A stretch of 51,515 nt of DNA from Chara braunii. Lineage: Eukaryota > Streptophyta > Charophyceae > Charales > Characeae. Under the pieces are notes generated by a model. It saw nothing but the letters and a program-made list of their open reading frames with translations, was not told the DNA's origin and searched no databases. The DNA lies in NCBI GenBank assembly GCA_003427395.1, contig BFEA01000023.1, forward strand, positions 1,913,195 to 1,964,709, in the 5' to 3' direction. The translations under genes were made by a program, and so were the position numbers. Of this stretch, positions 10,929 through 22,644 are shown piece by piece (position 1 is the first letter of the stretch; each line of letters begins with the position of its first letter).

Positions 10929-12239
10929 CTGCAATTTGAAGCCCTGGTCTATGGATGGAATGGGGTGTTAAGACCTGATGTCCCCACCCCGGTTTGTAAC
11001 TATAAGCCCAAGATTTAAGTCCAAGTTATGAGGACATCAGTAAATAAGCAACCCGTAAAGACCGCTGCAGAACGGCTCTCAAAGGAGTTAGGCTTTTTCT
11101 TGGGGAACTTGGACCTTTTCGGTTTATTGCAGGGGCTGAAGGGGATGGTCTCCCAGAAATAGGTCAGTCTGGCCTGGCTACAGTTGTTGCTGGTGACACC
11201 GTCGGCTACGTGGTTGGCATCTAAGGGAATAAATATTAGAGAACAATGCGCCCGTTGTAATTGAGGATGGGAAATATAATCTTGGATATGGTGTTACTGT
11301 CCTTGTTCTCTTAGGATTTGAGAGTGGTGGAAGGAGAAATGGAAGCAGGCAACATATAATAGCTTTCCTTGGTCACAGGAATGGATACCATACGGAATGA
11401 CATACCCAACTCATGATTTTTCTAAAGGGATGATTTACATTGTTCTGGCTTGTAGAGGGGCTATCATGGAAGCAATCTGGAAGGCTTGCAATAGAGCAGT
11501 TAAAAAAGAGGAAATGTCCCTTCAAAAGCTTACCATCTATGGTATGACTTCGGTAAGACAGACGATCCGGACAGATTGGCATTCTGCTCGGACCCAGAAA
11601 GAAAATGACAGATATTGGTTTTTTCAAACATGGGGAAAAATGACCAACGTGGTGACTATCTCATCAGATGGTCACTTAACTCTTGCAGAGTGGCTCTTCC
11701 AAAGAGGATAAGTAAATTGAACACAGTCCAAGGAGCAGAAGTAGGCCGCGATTAGGCCACCAGTTTCCTTTTTAGTAAGGATAACGTACCATAGCGCATG
11801 TTGTTGAGCTGTGAAAATGGTTTGCTAGAGTTTTGCATTTATAGGGTGTATGATGTATGCTGGATAAATGGAGAGTAGGAAGATAGAGGATTAATGTGGT
11901 TTTCTAGGATTTGTTTACACCGTAGTCCACAAGTACGTAGATTTTGGATTGACTCCTCTTACGTCTTTGTTAAGTAATTAGCTTAGATACTATAGGTTTC
12001 ATGAGGCGCAAAAACGAAACCGAGTTAACTCCGATTTGAATTGTGAGGTCCTCGACCTCATTTCAACTGATGTTTTGAAATAAAATTGAGTTAAAAAATA
12101 AATTAAAAAAAAGAATGAATCCTGAGCTAGAACATGGTAAGATGTGTTTGTCTTTCGTGGGTTTGGTGAGTAGTGGAGCGAGGCCAATTGTTTTTTTTTT
12201 TTCTTGATAATACTCATCTATCTCATCCTCTCGCTAGCC

Positions 12240-13456
12240 TATGGGCCTTGTTCCACTACTCGCCATCCGCCACCAGTCGTGGCGAGGAATGAAGAGTGGT
12301 ATTTTCCCAAATTTGTGGTGGAAAACGATGCGTGCCTCCATGTCGTGGCCCACGCCATACGCATTGTGATGTTTATCCCGGCTTGAGTACCGGTTTGCGG
12401 CGGATTGCAGGATGATGGAACGGTGACATCATTTCGCCACAGCCTCGTCGTGGGACTGGTACGACCCACAAAATCACTCCATGCGCGACGATACCTTGCC
12501 AATGCTATGAGATAGGTGCGCTCGACTGTTAGGGCCGCGGTTTTAGTAAAAATTGCCACACGATGCCTCTCGTGGAGGCTGCCTCCTACCGCCCTCCACA
12601 AAATGTCGTGACAGGAAGGGAAAACGCACTCTTGGTTAACGACCACCTGAAATTTCAGAATGAAAGATTCTGAAGTGGTCTGAAACCGCTGAAATGGCCT
12701 GAAGACACTTCAGGTCATTTTAGAAGTTTCGGGTGGTTTGCAGGACAAGTTTTATGTTTGTTTTTTTTTTGCATGTTTTTTCAGCCACTTCATGTCATTT
12801 AAGGAATTTCAGGTGGGGACTTGAAACCGCTGAGGTGGTTGAAACTTCTGAATGGGGTTTTAGGTACCCCCATCCAAATGGTTGGATGGGGGTACCTGAA
12901 ACCCCTTTCAGAAGCTTCAGCCACTTCAGGACATTTCAGGAATTTCAAGTGAGGACCTGAAACCACTGAAGTGGTTGAAGCTTCTGAAAGGGGTTTCAGG
13001 TTACCCCATCCAAATGGTTGGATGGGGGTACCTGAAACCCCTTTCAGAAGCTTCAGCCACTTCAGGTCATTTCAGAAATTTCAGGTGGGGACTTGAAACC
13101 GCTGAAGTGGCTGAAGCTTCTGAAAGGGGTTTCAGGTACCCCCATCCCACCATTTACAATGGATCAACCTGAAGTGGTTGAACTGCCTGAAGGCGGTTTC
13201 AGACAACCCTATATATAGATCCACACACAATCCGAAAGTGTAGTAACCTGAAGTGGCTGAACTGCCTGAAAGGAGACCTAAAAATATATGCACCCATTAG
13301 CCATCTCTCGGAAAACGAGGCTTCGTGGCGACCGACTGCCAACCCTATTTTTCTATAATTTCTGACAACGTTTGTTTTCTGGCGATTGGCAAGGCAGTGA
13401 AACGAACGTGCCTCCGCCACCTATGGCGGACGACAAATGTGGAACGAGGCCCTATG
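12240..13456. mobile_element. Non-autonomous TIR DNA element, copy A (carrying a later insertion)
   Basis: Ends of about 30 bp are inverted repeats: left TATGGGCCTTGTTCCACTAC, right the reverse of CATAGGGCCTCGTTCC. Without the 683-bp insertion inside it the element is about 527 bp, as in copy B. There is no coding capacity. CTCTCGCTAG occurs just left of the element and again ~40 bp to its right; it could be an old target duplication, but the right-hand offset makes this uncertain. The superfamily is not assigned. Confidence 0.7.
12627..13309. mobile_element. Fold-back element rich in CTGAAGTGG, with 8-bp target repeats
   Basis: Copy B lacks this block, so it is an insertion. It is bracketed by direct repeats GGAAAACG at 12619-12626 and 13310-13317, 8 bp as is usual for hAT-superfamily insertions. 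The ends show only weak inverted similarity (TTGGTTAACG / ATGGCTAATG). The interior is built of palindromes around CCATCCAAATGGTTGGATGG, centred near 12880 and 13016 (period 136), with arms of about 55-60 bp that would form large cruciforms. It has no coding capacity. A block with the same word set lies at 27734-28130. Confidence 0.8.
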
Positions 13457-13810
13457 TGTAGTACGGGGGAACACCAACCAACCCAGATCTCTCGCTAGCC
13501 CACGAGGTAGGTTGGCACTACAGCAGTGGTGCAATAACAAGGTTGTATTAGTCCCTCATCATGGTAATGAGGGGTGGGCAGGCATTGCCGATGGGGGAAA
13601 TCAGTTGTACTAACACCGAGCAATGACTAGTCACTGCACCTCCCCCTACCCCCCCCCCCCAACCCCACATGGCCGTGTCTAATGGCCAATATTGTCACTG
13701 CATAGCAATTAACAACATCAGCCACAGTCCTCCTAATGCTGTCATGGGGGAATAACGGGTTATCTCTAGCTGGTAGAACACCAAGCTTGCCCAGACACAT
13801 ACATGAGGCC

Positions 13811-13870
13811 AGTAGGGATTGAACCCACGACCTCCTGAATGCAACTTATGTACCTTACCAACTGTATTAG
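13811..13870 (-). repeat. tRNA-like (SINE head) sequence, copy A
   Basis: Read on the minus strand it shows CAGTTGGTAAGGTAC, an A-box-like motif. About 35 bases later it shows GGTCGTGGGTTCAATCCC, a strong B-box. This spacing and order match a polymerase III promoter of tRNA origin, so it is probably the head of an old SINE. No acceptor stem pairs, so it is not a functional tRNA gene. It is shared with copy B (24846-24903). Confidence 0.55.
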
Positions 13871-14259
13871 ACTCAATTGTGGAAGCTTTGCCTTTTGTCA
13901 CTTTTTTCATGCTATGTCTCCCAATATCACCAAGGGACTTTATTTTTTATTTTTTATTTTTTTAATCTAAATCATAGAGGGGCACACCTCCAAGCATCCT
14001 CAGGATCGAGGTCCTGCTTGCATGATGACTCCGTTCTATTGCACAGGTTTGTTCCAAATAACGTACGAAATTGGCGGGTGGTGGATGATGCCAGATCGCA
14101 CAGAAGTGAGTCGAGGAGGTGGGCCACAGGCCCGCACGCCGTGGAAAAGTCGAGGGTGAGTGAGCCGCTTCGCCAAAACCATGCAGGAGAAAGGACTCGA
14201 CCTTTTCCTATTAACCATGACTGTGAGGGTTGCCTGAGTGTATAGCACAAACACCCACC

Positions 14260-15716
14260 TTAGGACCTGCAGACCGAAATTGATGTGCTTAAGAGTGACT
14301 TTCACAAATGAGCAACCTAGTTTATCATAGGTTTGTTAAAGGTCTAAGGCCAGCGTTACCATATTCATGGTGCTTATACTAGTTATTTCTAACGCTTCCA
14401 CATTTGTGATGATGTTGTCGAAAATTGAGTCTCCCCTGATGAAGGCACCTTATTCTAGTCCCACGAGGTTTGGTAAGAATATGTCTAACATAATCGCTAA
14501 TGTTTTGGCCAACAATTTATATGACACATTGAGTAGGGTAATTGGTTGTCAATTTCTTATTTCATGTTTTTCTCTCTTTTTATACATCAAGGATATATTT
14601 TTTTTAGTCAAGCATGTTGCCAGAGGCTTCATTATAGATCTTAAGACGTTATAGTGCAAGTTCAATCCAAAATGTGGAGTATAATTGAAATTGAAATGTT
14701 GGGGAAATTTCATGAAAATATATTTTTACATTGTCGTTTTATATGTTTTTTATTATTTTTTTGGATTTTGTTTTTCCAGTTAGTTAGTATGGGCTCCACT
14801 CTACGAATTGGTGGCAATTCTGATTAAAATGACCTATTGGTTTTCTTATACTGGCATGGCAAGTGGTATGAAAATTAGGGTTTTCGTTAACCTTCTCTCC
14901 TCCACCGGTGGACCATCTCCCTCTGGCGATAAACCTAGTGCCATTTGATCCTTAGCTTGCATCAGTTCTTTGAGACTAATCAGTTTGTCCAATTCATTTT
15001 TTTCCGTTTGAGTCACAACTACCTTAGTAACTTCCTAGAATGATGAAAATACTTCAAATTGTATGTCAATTTTCAGTGGTAGTCTTCTTGATGTTAAGAT
15101 GTCCTGAAAATAGATTCAGGCGTGTTCACACATCCCATTTAAGGTTTCAGGCACAGAGACCTACCTCGAAAATGGATGTGCCAACCTTTTCATCGGAGTA
15201 TGTTTACTTTTTGGTAAGAGTCTTTGAAATTGTTTTTTGGTTACCCTGTCAGCTATGATTAATTTATCAATTTTAACTCTCTCTATCCATTCTTCAATTT
15301 TTTTGACTTTAATTGTTTCCTATCGGTTCATGTACTCAACCCTTTTCATTAGCCAATAGGCCTCCGAAATGGGGTGGACAATTGCTTTCTTTTCTGCATT
15401 CATTATCAATGATAAACATTTATGGTCCTCTTTTTATTTTGAAATACCATGATTTTGGAGAAGATACTTAAGCCATTGGGGATTTCTCTGAGGCAACAGT
15501 CATACCACTGCGATTCATATTTAAATAAGTCTTTGTCCTTTTCTGAGTCAGTGCAATTTGGTCTTTGACCCAGTCTCAAACTCCTTCATCCTCTAGAATG
15601 AAAGCGTTGAGTCTGGAAAAAAATGGGTCCCTCTCCGCCTCTTTAGAACGGTGTAGGGAGACCAAAATCAAACTATGATCAGATAGTGAGTCATGACTAA
15701 CTTGTACTTTGGAGAG
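14260..15716 (-). mobile_element. Second LINE family, minus-strand endonuclease-to-RT fragment
   Basis: On the minus strand an endonuclease C-terminus with intact SDHSLI lies near 15690, followed by RDPFFSRLNAFILEDEGV. A linker with stops comes next, then reverse transcriptase near 14340-14650 (ISLMYKKGEKYEIRN, PITLLNVSYKLLAK in copy B's clearer version). It is related to, but distinct from, the plus-strand LINE. About 280 bp at 14650-14930 read as non-coding and may be another insertion. The fragment is broken at its 5' side by the MITE at 15719-16064 and resumes at 16065-16159. Confidence 0.75.
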
Positions 15717-15718
15717 AA

Positions 15719-16064
15719 GATGGAATGAAAGTCTGGATGAGTTTATGAAATGTTTTAATTAAACTTTCGTTCTACTACAACAAATATTTTCTAATTGAGA
15801 TTGGATTAATTTATTTATGACCGAAAATCCTTATATAAAATGACGTTCCAATTAAAATATTTCATGAACTCATCCAGACTTTCATTTCATCTCTAGCATG
15901 CAGTTCAAATAAGAAGGGATACCCCATTATTGGAAGGAAAATTTTCAAGTAAGACGAAAAATTTTAAAAGTAAAATGATATTTTTGAAGATAAAATGCAA
16001 GTTTGAAATTTAGAATGTAATTTTACTATAGAATGATTATTTAATTCTGGAAGATTTTTCTGTT
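15719..16064 (+). mobile_element. Fold-back MITE, family member 2 (truncated)
   Basis: It matches members 1 and 3 from the internal arm (GAATGAAAGTCTGGATGAG) to the terminal TTTTTCTGTT. The first ~175 bp are missing, so the copy is 346 bp. It has the same orientation as 32385-32906. It sits inside the minus-strand LINE endonuclease region, just left of duplication copy B. Confidence 0.85.
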
Positions 16065-16159
16065 GAGAGAGTCTCTATGGATATATCGGAATGTTTCCTG
16101 GGGGTTCAAATCTCCCTGATGAAAACGACGCAGGTACATGATGCTATACTGGTGGAAAG
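16065..16159 (-). mobile_element. Continuation of the minus-strand LINE endonuclease fragment
   Basis: The minus strand reads HQGDLNPQETFRYIHRDS in an open frame, consistent with the endonuclease upstream of the SDH motif at 15690. It is cut off by the left edge of duplication copy B at 16160. Confidence 0.4.
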
Positions 16160-16247
16160 TCTCTCTGCGCAAGAGATCAGGGTCGTTGACCTTCTCTCTG
16201 TTGAAGAGATGACTGCCAGCCAGGAACGACGGGAGGTGAATGAGCAG

Positions 16248-16369
16248 GTATAACCCTCCCCCCCCTTCCCTCCCTCTTCACATGGGTGGATGAAATCTGA
16301 GTGTTGATTTGCCTCTAGTTACTGGAAGCTTCATACTATAACCATTATTATTATCTTTTCTTTCTATAG
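16248..16369 (+). other. Candidate GT-AG intron in the LINE ORF1 leader, copy B
   Basis: It has the same boundaries and the same 122-base length as 3987-4108. Upstream the frame reads ..REVNEQ. After joining, it continues IESLGI in phase and then reaches the MAG start and stops at EDK. Splicing is an inference only. Confidence 0.35.
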
Positions 16370-16386
16370 ATAGAATCATTAGGTAT

Positions 16387-17652
16387 TTGGGTCTTGGGGA
16401 GTGTCGGGAACATGGCAGGTGCCGAACCACCTCCTGTAATCTCTTCGGAAGACAAATAACGGATCCGGGGAATTGTATTACAGTGCTATATAGACGACAT
16501 CCTTCCACCCCGTTTGACCCCATCAAGGTCGAAGTAGGGGATGACTATATGAAAGTAACAGTCAACGTGGAGCTGTACGAAATCCAAGCAGAATGGTTGC
16601 CGGAACATGCTGTTAGCGTTCAGTTTGGAGACGAATCTTCCTCGGTGTCGATGGACGTTAAAAAGCGCTTGGTTCGTATATACGAAAATGGTTGGGCTAC
16701 AACTGCACAAAATGGTATTGGCCTAATAAAAATGGGCTTATTTCACAATGAGGGGCGGAACCTAATAACTTACGTAGCCCCTTCGAAAGAAATTGCAAAT
16801 TGGATGAGGAAAGTGGCGGAGACCAATATCGAACTAGATGAAGTTACACATAAGATTGCTTTCAGACCACAGATGACAGAGTGCGAACTTTGGGAGTGGA
16901 GAGAGGTAGCCCGCCAGCGATTCTTTTGGATTCGGTGTCAGCAGGTGCCGATAGAGGTTCTCCCTCTGCTCCAAGGGGGCCACTACAACGGTGGGCAAAT
17001 TAAAGAATACCCTGTGTTTAAAGATAAACTGAAACCGGATCTAGCCAATGCCCACTTAGACCTCGAGTCCGCAGCTCGACTGCACTATAAGAGGTATCTA
17101 GTAGTGGATTTGGGAATGAACGGCTATATGAAATTGGAGGTGGTCTGTGCCGAGACCCCATGGTGTCCGGCGTGCAGATGGCATTTTCATTCTGAAGGAG
17201 ATGAGGTTTGTGCCTCTAAGGGCAAAACATCGTATGCCAAAGTCGTCCAATCGAAGGGCGAACAAGGAACTAGTTTCAAGGACAAGAAGGATGGAGAGAA
17301 TGTGAAAGGAAAGGGAAAAGGACAGGAAAGGAAGGAGAAGGTAAGGGAGAAGGGTAAGGAAAGACCGGGTCCAGGGAATGGAGAAAAAAATTCCTCCCCA
17401 AAGAAAGATGGGAACAAGGAGAAAGATGGGATGAAGGAGAAACAAAAACACTTGAGGGGGGAAGGAGGTCGGCAAGGTGACAAACAGGATTTAGGGAAAA
17501 CCATGGGAAAAGCCCAGACGGAAAAGGAGGGAAAGGGAGGGAAGGCGAGGGAGAAGGAGGGTTTCCTATGGAAGAAGATCAGGAACATGATAAGAAGCGA
17601 GAGGGAAGACAAAGCAACAATCTCCCAGACGGTGCAGGGAGAAGATGAATGA
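16387..17652 (+). pseudogene. LINE ORF1 (RNA-binding, Gag-like) protein, near-complete frame, copy B
   Basis: This 421-codon frame is the best-preserved ORF in the window. Residues ~30-240 form a conserved globular region (GDDYMKVTVNVELYEIQAEW, RMTECELWEWRE-type segment). Residues ~255-275 hold the Cys/His cluster (WCPACRWHFHSEGDEVC). From ~280 on the protein is a Lys/Glu/Gly-rich basic tail. It binds element RNA in related LINEs. The first ~17 codons here (MGLGECREH...) probably read out of register; the natural start is more likely the ATG at 16412 in the neighbouring frame. The register change near GACAAATAACGG is shared with copy A. Acidic, Ser-rich frames downstream (17645-18060) are likely its displaced C-terminus. 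Confidence 0.8.
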
Positions 17653-20600
17653 AGATTTCACGCCAATCGGAAGGGAAAAAAGGAAACGGAAAACTAGACT
17701 GGATGAAACAGAGGAGGATGAAAATGAACACTTTATAGTAAGAGGCAACGAGATTGTCCCTCATAGAGGTGAAGGTATGACCCCAGATCAAGGGTGCCTC
17801 GCCCCCTCCCCCTCTTCGGAAGAGGAAGAAGGGACGGGAAAGAAAACCCGATATCGGTAAAGGCTCCGGCTTAGTTTCTCTCCATCGCAAATTACGGAGA
17901 ACGACATGTATGCCTCCTCAGATGAAGAGACAGACCATGACTCGGATCTCGAACTTAAAATGCTATATAACCTCGAATCTATGAGATCCTCGCGTCCCCA
18001 TCCCCGCCTCGAGCCCCGTCGGGGTCAGAAAGGGACGAATATCGGTCAGTAGACAATCGTACTAGTTTGACCGAGGAACAACGGAAAAGCCCGCCCTGAC
18101 AAAAATACTTGACACCTCTTTGGTCGGTGTATCACCTCTAAAGAGACATAAGGCTTGCAAGAAGGGGACGTCTGCTGGGATATCTCCCCGTCACACAGGG
18201 AATACTGGGGGAAAATGCGAGAGTACATTTCAAAGGCAAGCAATCTCGAGTCTTTGGCGGACCCATGCCGACATTGCAAAAAAAGGATAAAGGAAAAGGC
18301 AACCAAATGAAATTATAATTCCTTTGGTGGTCACCTCCTCCCCGTATGGCCCCATGATTTTGACCAACATCAATAAAGATGAGGTTTTGTCATTCAAGTT
18401 GTCGGGGATTTCCATCACAGCCCCCCCGTTTGATTCACTTCGGGTGTCTGCTACAACAAAACATATTCTCGACGATAATGGTACATGCTCCATATTGCCT
18501 ATCCCCAAGCGGGGCTGACATATTGCCCACGAATGCTCATGGAAGCAAGGTTCTCTTTCACATAGCATGTCTGGCTCTGCGAGCCAGTCCAAAGGTAATA
18601 CATGCTCAAGACATTTATTGGCTTCCTTTGTCTTAACTCTTGGATATAAATGCGGATTCTCTGAAAGACATTAACTTGCCTGGGGGATGTTTTGCCCAAG
18701 AGGTGGCAGATTGGTTACGTTTTATTGACGCAACAACAAACTTGAACGCAAGGATGACCCAACAGGATGAGTTCCTCCCTCGTCAGAGAGGAAGAGGAGT
18801 AGTAACCAAGAAAACGGAGAGCAGCCGTATCCAAAATTCACGCGGCAGGGGGTCAGGTCATGGCTCTACCAAGTATAATCAGACTGGCAACCTGGAATGT
18901 GTGTGGGTTTGGGGATAAGATTAAAAAATTCAAAAAGTCAAGATTCTAGTCATGGCTGCATTCGCAGAACGTGCAGATAGCATGTCTTCAAGAAATGAAG
19001 TTGAACAGAGATAAGTTGAATGCTATCCATCAATGGTGGGAAGACCCTCAAGTTTGGTCCCCGAAAGTAGGATCAAAAGGGACGGGTGGTCATATTGGTG
19101 GATAAAAACTTAGACATTACAATGGTAGATTAGTATCATGACAATGAGGGTCGCTGGGGGCGTGGCTTAAATTCATCATAAACTATGAGGATTGGGTCAT
19201 TATGACAGTTTATGCCCCGGTTGGCTACCCTACCCGTTTGGTCTTTTTAGAAGATCTCCCCTCTTACCTGCCAAACACCGAAAATGTAATTATCTGTGGT
19301 GACTGGGACACCGTATCAAACCCAGGCTTGACACTCTTACAACCAAACCTTGGGGGGCTGATTCGGTGATCTTAACCTCCTTCTTTGACGTTCAAAATCT
19401 AACAAATGCCTTCAGGGCCTTTAACTCACAGGAACATAGGTTCACATGGTTTGGCCCTCCACCGACCCATACCACACCAACCTGAAGAAAACGACTAGAT
19501 TTTTTTCTGTTCCGGGGCGATCCATGGGACCGGAACATATGGTGCGATGTAAAACCTGCGTCCCTTTCATGCCATCACCCTGTTCTGCAGGATATACTCC
19601 CTAAAACCACAGTTGACCGCCACCTCCCCCTGTTCAGACTGAATATAAACCTGTTGAAAGACCCCGTGGTTATTGCATGGGTCTATTTACACATGACAAA
19701 CTGGTTAGCGGCCAGGGAGTTGTTTACAAACTATCTACAGCAGGCGGACACATGTATCGTTATAGTGAGAGATAGACTCATTACTTTTTCCAGAATGAAA
19801 GCTGAAAAAAAAAAAAAAATAGAAAGATTTTTTTTTGACAAATCGATTACCCATGCAGAGACACAAATGGGTAAAGACCCGTTTTCCGATCTTCATTGGT
19901 CCATTATCCGAAAAGATTCATTGTCTCAGCTGGAAGCATTAGAAATTCAAAGGTAATCAGAATGGATAGAACAATTAAATTTCATAGGGATTATAGGTTA
20001 TGATAGGATGACAAAGTTGACTTTCCGTTCTCTGCTTCAGAGTAAACCCAGACCCTTGATAATGGAACTAGCGCACCATTTTGATACATCTGCATCAATA
20101 GCAGTAGATACAGAGGAAATATGCAGATACGCTTTAGAATATTATAGATACATTGTCTCTAACCGAAGACCGTTCGAACCCCCCCCAGCACGATATGTCA
20201 ATAACTCATCCTTCTTGAATCTCTCGTAGAAGGTTATTTCATCCTCGACAGCTTCTGATTTGGACAGACCAGTGGAAGAAGTCGAACTACTCGTAGCAGT
20301 CAAGATCATGGCTAAAGGCAAATGCCCAGGCTTAGACGGACTTCCGATTGAGCTGCTTTTAGCAACATGGGGGACTTTTGCTCCCTTCCTATGCTCATTA
20401 TACAATGAGACCCTTCAAACGGGCAGGTTTCCAAAAGGGTTTGCTCAAGGAATGATTTCACTAATGTATAAAAATGAGACAAAAGAGACGTATGCAACTA
20501 GCGCCCGATCTCCGTGTTGAATGTCACTTACAAATTGTTCGCAAAACTTTAGCCTTGCCTTTGGTCAAACTCCTCCCGGATTTGATAGGTTAGGAGTAAA

Positions 20601-21254
20601 GAGCTTTTGTTAAGGGCCGATCAATATTTGAGAATATTACAGCAATAATTGAAGCCCTATAAGTGATAGTAAAAAAAAAAAGAGACGTTGCAGTCCTCTT
20701 CCTAGATATGTAGAAGGCCTACGACAAATTGGGTCGGAGTTTCATCCATACCACACTTAAAAAGATGGGTTTTGGCCCGGGGTTTCAATCTTGGGTAAAC
20801 GCCAACTATGAACACACTACCTCGGTAGTAATTGTCAATGGGAGATTGTCCGAGGAATTTCAACCGACAAGGTCTTTGCGACAGAGGTGCCCACTAACCC
20901 CCCTCCTTTTCGTCCTTCAGTTGAAGATACTGCTTGACAACATCAGAAAAAACACGGTTATCAAGGGCCTCAATTTATACCTGGGTATTGAATGAAAGAA
21001 AGGGGCCATAAGAGATGATCTGGCGGTAGCTTGTGATAATATTTTAACATCTTTAAATGAATAAAGAAAGGTTATAGATACTTATTGTATATTATTGGAA
21101 GCTTCCATTAATTGGGACAAATCCAACTTTTTTTTTTTTTTCGAGTGTGGATTGGGGGTTGAAGAGGGTTCCGACAAATTCGTCCGACCGCTTTTTGGGA
21201 GTACAAGTTCCATTATCTGACTGCTCTAATGTCCAAGACTTCATTCTTGCAGAT

Positions 21255-21586
21255 AAGATGGCGGCCAGAATTGCAGGCTGGAAACGCAATTTCAAGCTTT
21301 CTTTGTTTTGTCGAACCTTGGTAATCACGTCGGCGACCTTTTCTCTACTCTGGTTTCCACTCTCAGTTCATCGGTTGGGAAAATGAGCCCACTCAAGAAT
21401 TAAGAGAGATGCGACTCGCTAAGGTGGCGGCCAGAATTGCGGGCTGGAAACGCAATTTCAAGCTTTCTTTGTTTNGTCGAGCCTTGGTAATCACGTCGGC
21501 GACCTTTTCTCTACTCTGGTTTCCACTCTCAGTTCATCGGTTGGGAAAATGAGCCCACTGAAGAATTAAGAGAGATGCCACTCGCT
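21255..21586 (+). repeat. 166-bp tandem duplication inside ORF2, copy B
   Basis: Units start at 21255 and 21421, the same 166-bp period and the same ends as in copy A at 9526. An unresolved base (N) lies at 21475 in the second unit. Confidence 0.9.
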
Positions 21587-22287
21587 ACCTATGGAAACCC
21601 TCAGCCCTCCAACAAGGTTTCATTTAGAGGCTCGCATGGGAATCAGTCGCTTTGGCACGAGGACAATGGGGTGTGGGGTTGATAGACCTAGTCCAACAAA
21701 ATCTGGCCCTACTCTGCAAATGGGTTACTGTGGCTGCGTTCGGACCACGCTCCAAATCGTGGGTCCGGCTGACAGAATACATCATGGCCAAAAGTGGGAT
21801 CTAGTGAGACATTCAGACGTATGGCCTTGTCCGTTTATCCCTTCATTTTCCACCAGGAGACCTAAGTTTAGGCTATGGCGTAGTATTTTAGGGGTCTGAC
21901 ACAAACTGTTTCTTCGGGTCCTTTGACCTCCGGAGACAAGAAGGGAAGTTTTCAATCACATATTATTTGAAAACCCACTAATTAAAACGACAAAAGAAAC
22001 TTGGCTTAAGGCAGATGGGAGCAGAGACTCCTTTGGGAAAAATGGGTAGACAAAGGAATAGTGCATATTAAAGATATTGAGATGAGCTAACAAACGACTA
22101 GTTATCAATAGCTAAACTTAGGCGGAAGCTGACACGGCTTCAGAATGTGGAGGAAAATTACTAGTTAGTTCGTTCCTGTATTCCGACTTACTGGAGTCCT
22201 CTCCTACCACGGCGAGGGGGCTTGGATAGTAGACCCCAACAACAGACCAGAAGGCCTGAGAATATTAGGACCAAATCTACTACAAGG

Positions 22288-22644
22288 AATAAGAACGCAA
22301 GTCTGGACCCGGAAGCATGGGTCTAGGCCTCCTCTGGTACTGGTGAAATAAGAGGACAGAACCATCCCTACTTCAGTCGGCTTCCAGGAGTGCAGAGTGT
22401 GGCTCAGACCCTCTGCTGGAACAACAAAGGAGAAGGCCTCCTTAGTGTCAAACGATGCATCCAAGGAATAAGAACGGAAGTCTGGACCTGGAAGCCTGGG
22501 TCTGGGCCCCCTCTGCTGTTGGTGAAATAAGAGGACAGAAACATCCCTACTTCAGTCGGCTTCCAGGAGTGTAGAGTGTGGCTCAGACCCTCTGCTGGAA
22601 AAGAAAAGGAGGAGGCCTCTCTGGTGTCAGAAGATGCATCCTAT
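22288..22644 (+). repeat. 179-bp tandem duplication near the ORF2 C-terminus, copy B
   Basis: Units start AATAAGAACG at 22288 and 22467. It corresponds to the 178-bp duplication of copy A, with one base difference in period. Confidence 0.88.

Larger units (their letters stand above)
7134..11711 (+). pseudogene. LINE ORF2 (endonuclease / reverse transcriptase) remnant, copy A
   Basis: Starting from the ATG at 7134 (MDLPSIIRLAT), the order is as follows. The APE-type endonuclease (about 7150-7890) has NVCGFG, CLQEMK, ICGDWN and a C-terminal SCHH where the family has SDH. The reverse transcriptase (about 8530-9310) has CNWRPISVLNVTYKLFAK, motif A LDMEKAYDKV at 8973-9000, motif B QGCPLTP, and motif C TDDLAVA at 9282-9297. 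Then come FLGVQV, GLGLIDLVQQNMALLYKWV and a Cys-containing C-terminal zinc-finger-like segment near 11250-11300. The expected first Trp of the endonuclease is a TAG stop here. Two out-of-frame tandem duplications (9526-9857, 10573-10928) and many other stops kill the frame. The length of about 4.6 kb is normal for plant LINE ORF2. Confidence 0.9.
3899..12115 (+). mobile_element. Degenerate non-LTR retrotransposon (L1-like LINE), copy A
   Basis: A full-length-scale plant-type LINE has an ORF1 remnant (about 4.15-6.36 kb), an ORF2 remnant (7134-11711), and a 3' UTR ending in an A-rich tract near 12080-12112. LINEs of this kind move by target-primed reverse transcription using the ORF2 endonuclease and reverse transcriptase. 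Many stops and frameshifts make this copy inactive. The 5' end is uncertain and may lie upstream of the shared block. A 520-bp MITE interrupts ORF1. Confidence 0.9.
3899..14933 (+). repeat. Segmental duplication, copy A
   Basis: This segment aligns from end to end with 16160-25978, at roughly 90-96% identity by eye. It contains, in order, a LINE, a TIR element, a tRNA-like SINE piece and a minus-strand LINE fragment. Copy A is longer only because of two later insertions (5261-5780 and 12627-13309); without them both copies are about 9.82 kb. The left edge is at TCTCTCTGCGCAAG and the right edge near the CGATAAAC sequence. Shared lesions inside the LINE show it was dead before duplication. Confidence 0.9.

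Noticed and set aside
12627-13309. Expansion in place of a minisatellite instead of an insertion
   Set aside because: Copy B has the uninterrupted site and copy A has 8-bp direct repeats at both edges, which fits insertion.
13811-13870. Functional tRNA gene on the minus strand
   Set aside because: A- and B-box words are present but no acceptor or anticodon stem pairs; a SINE head is more likely.
17098-17475. Minus-strand frames opposite LINE ORF1 (also 4837-5214, 5015-5266)
   Set aside because: Phe/Leu/Ser-rich shadows of the Lys/Glu-rich ORF1 tail on the other strand.
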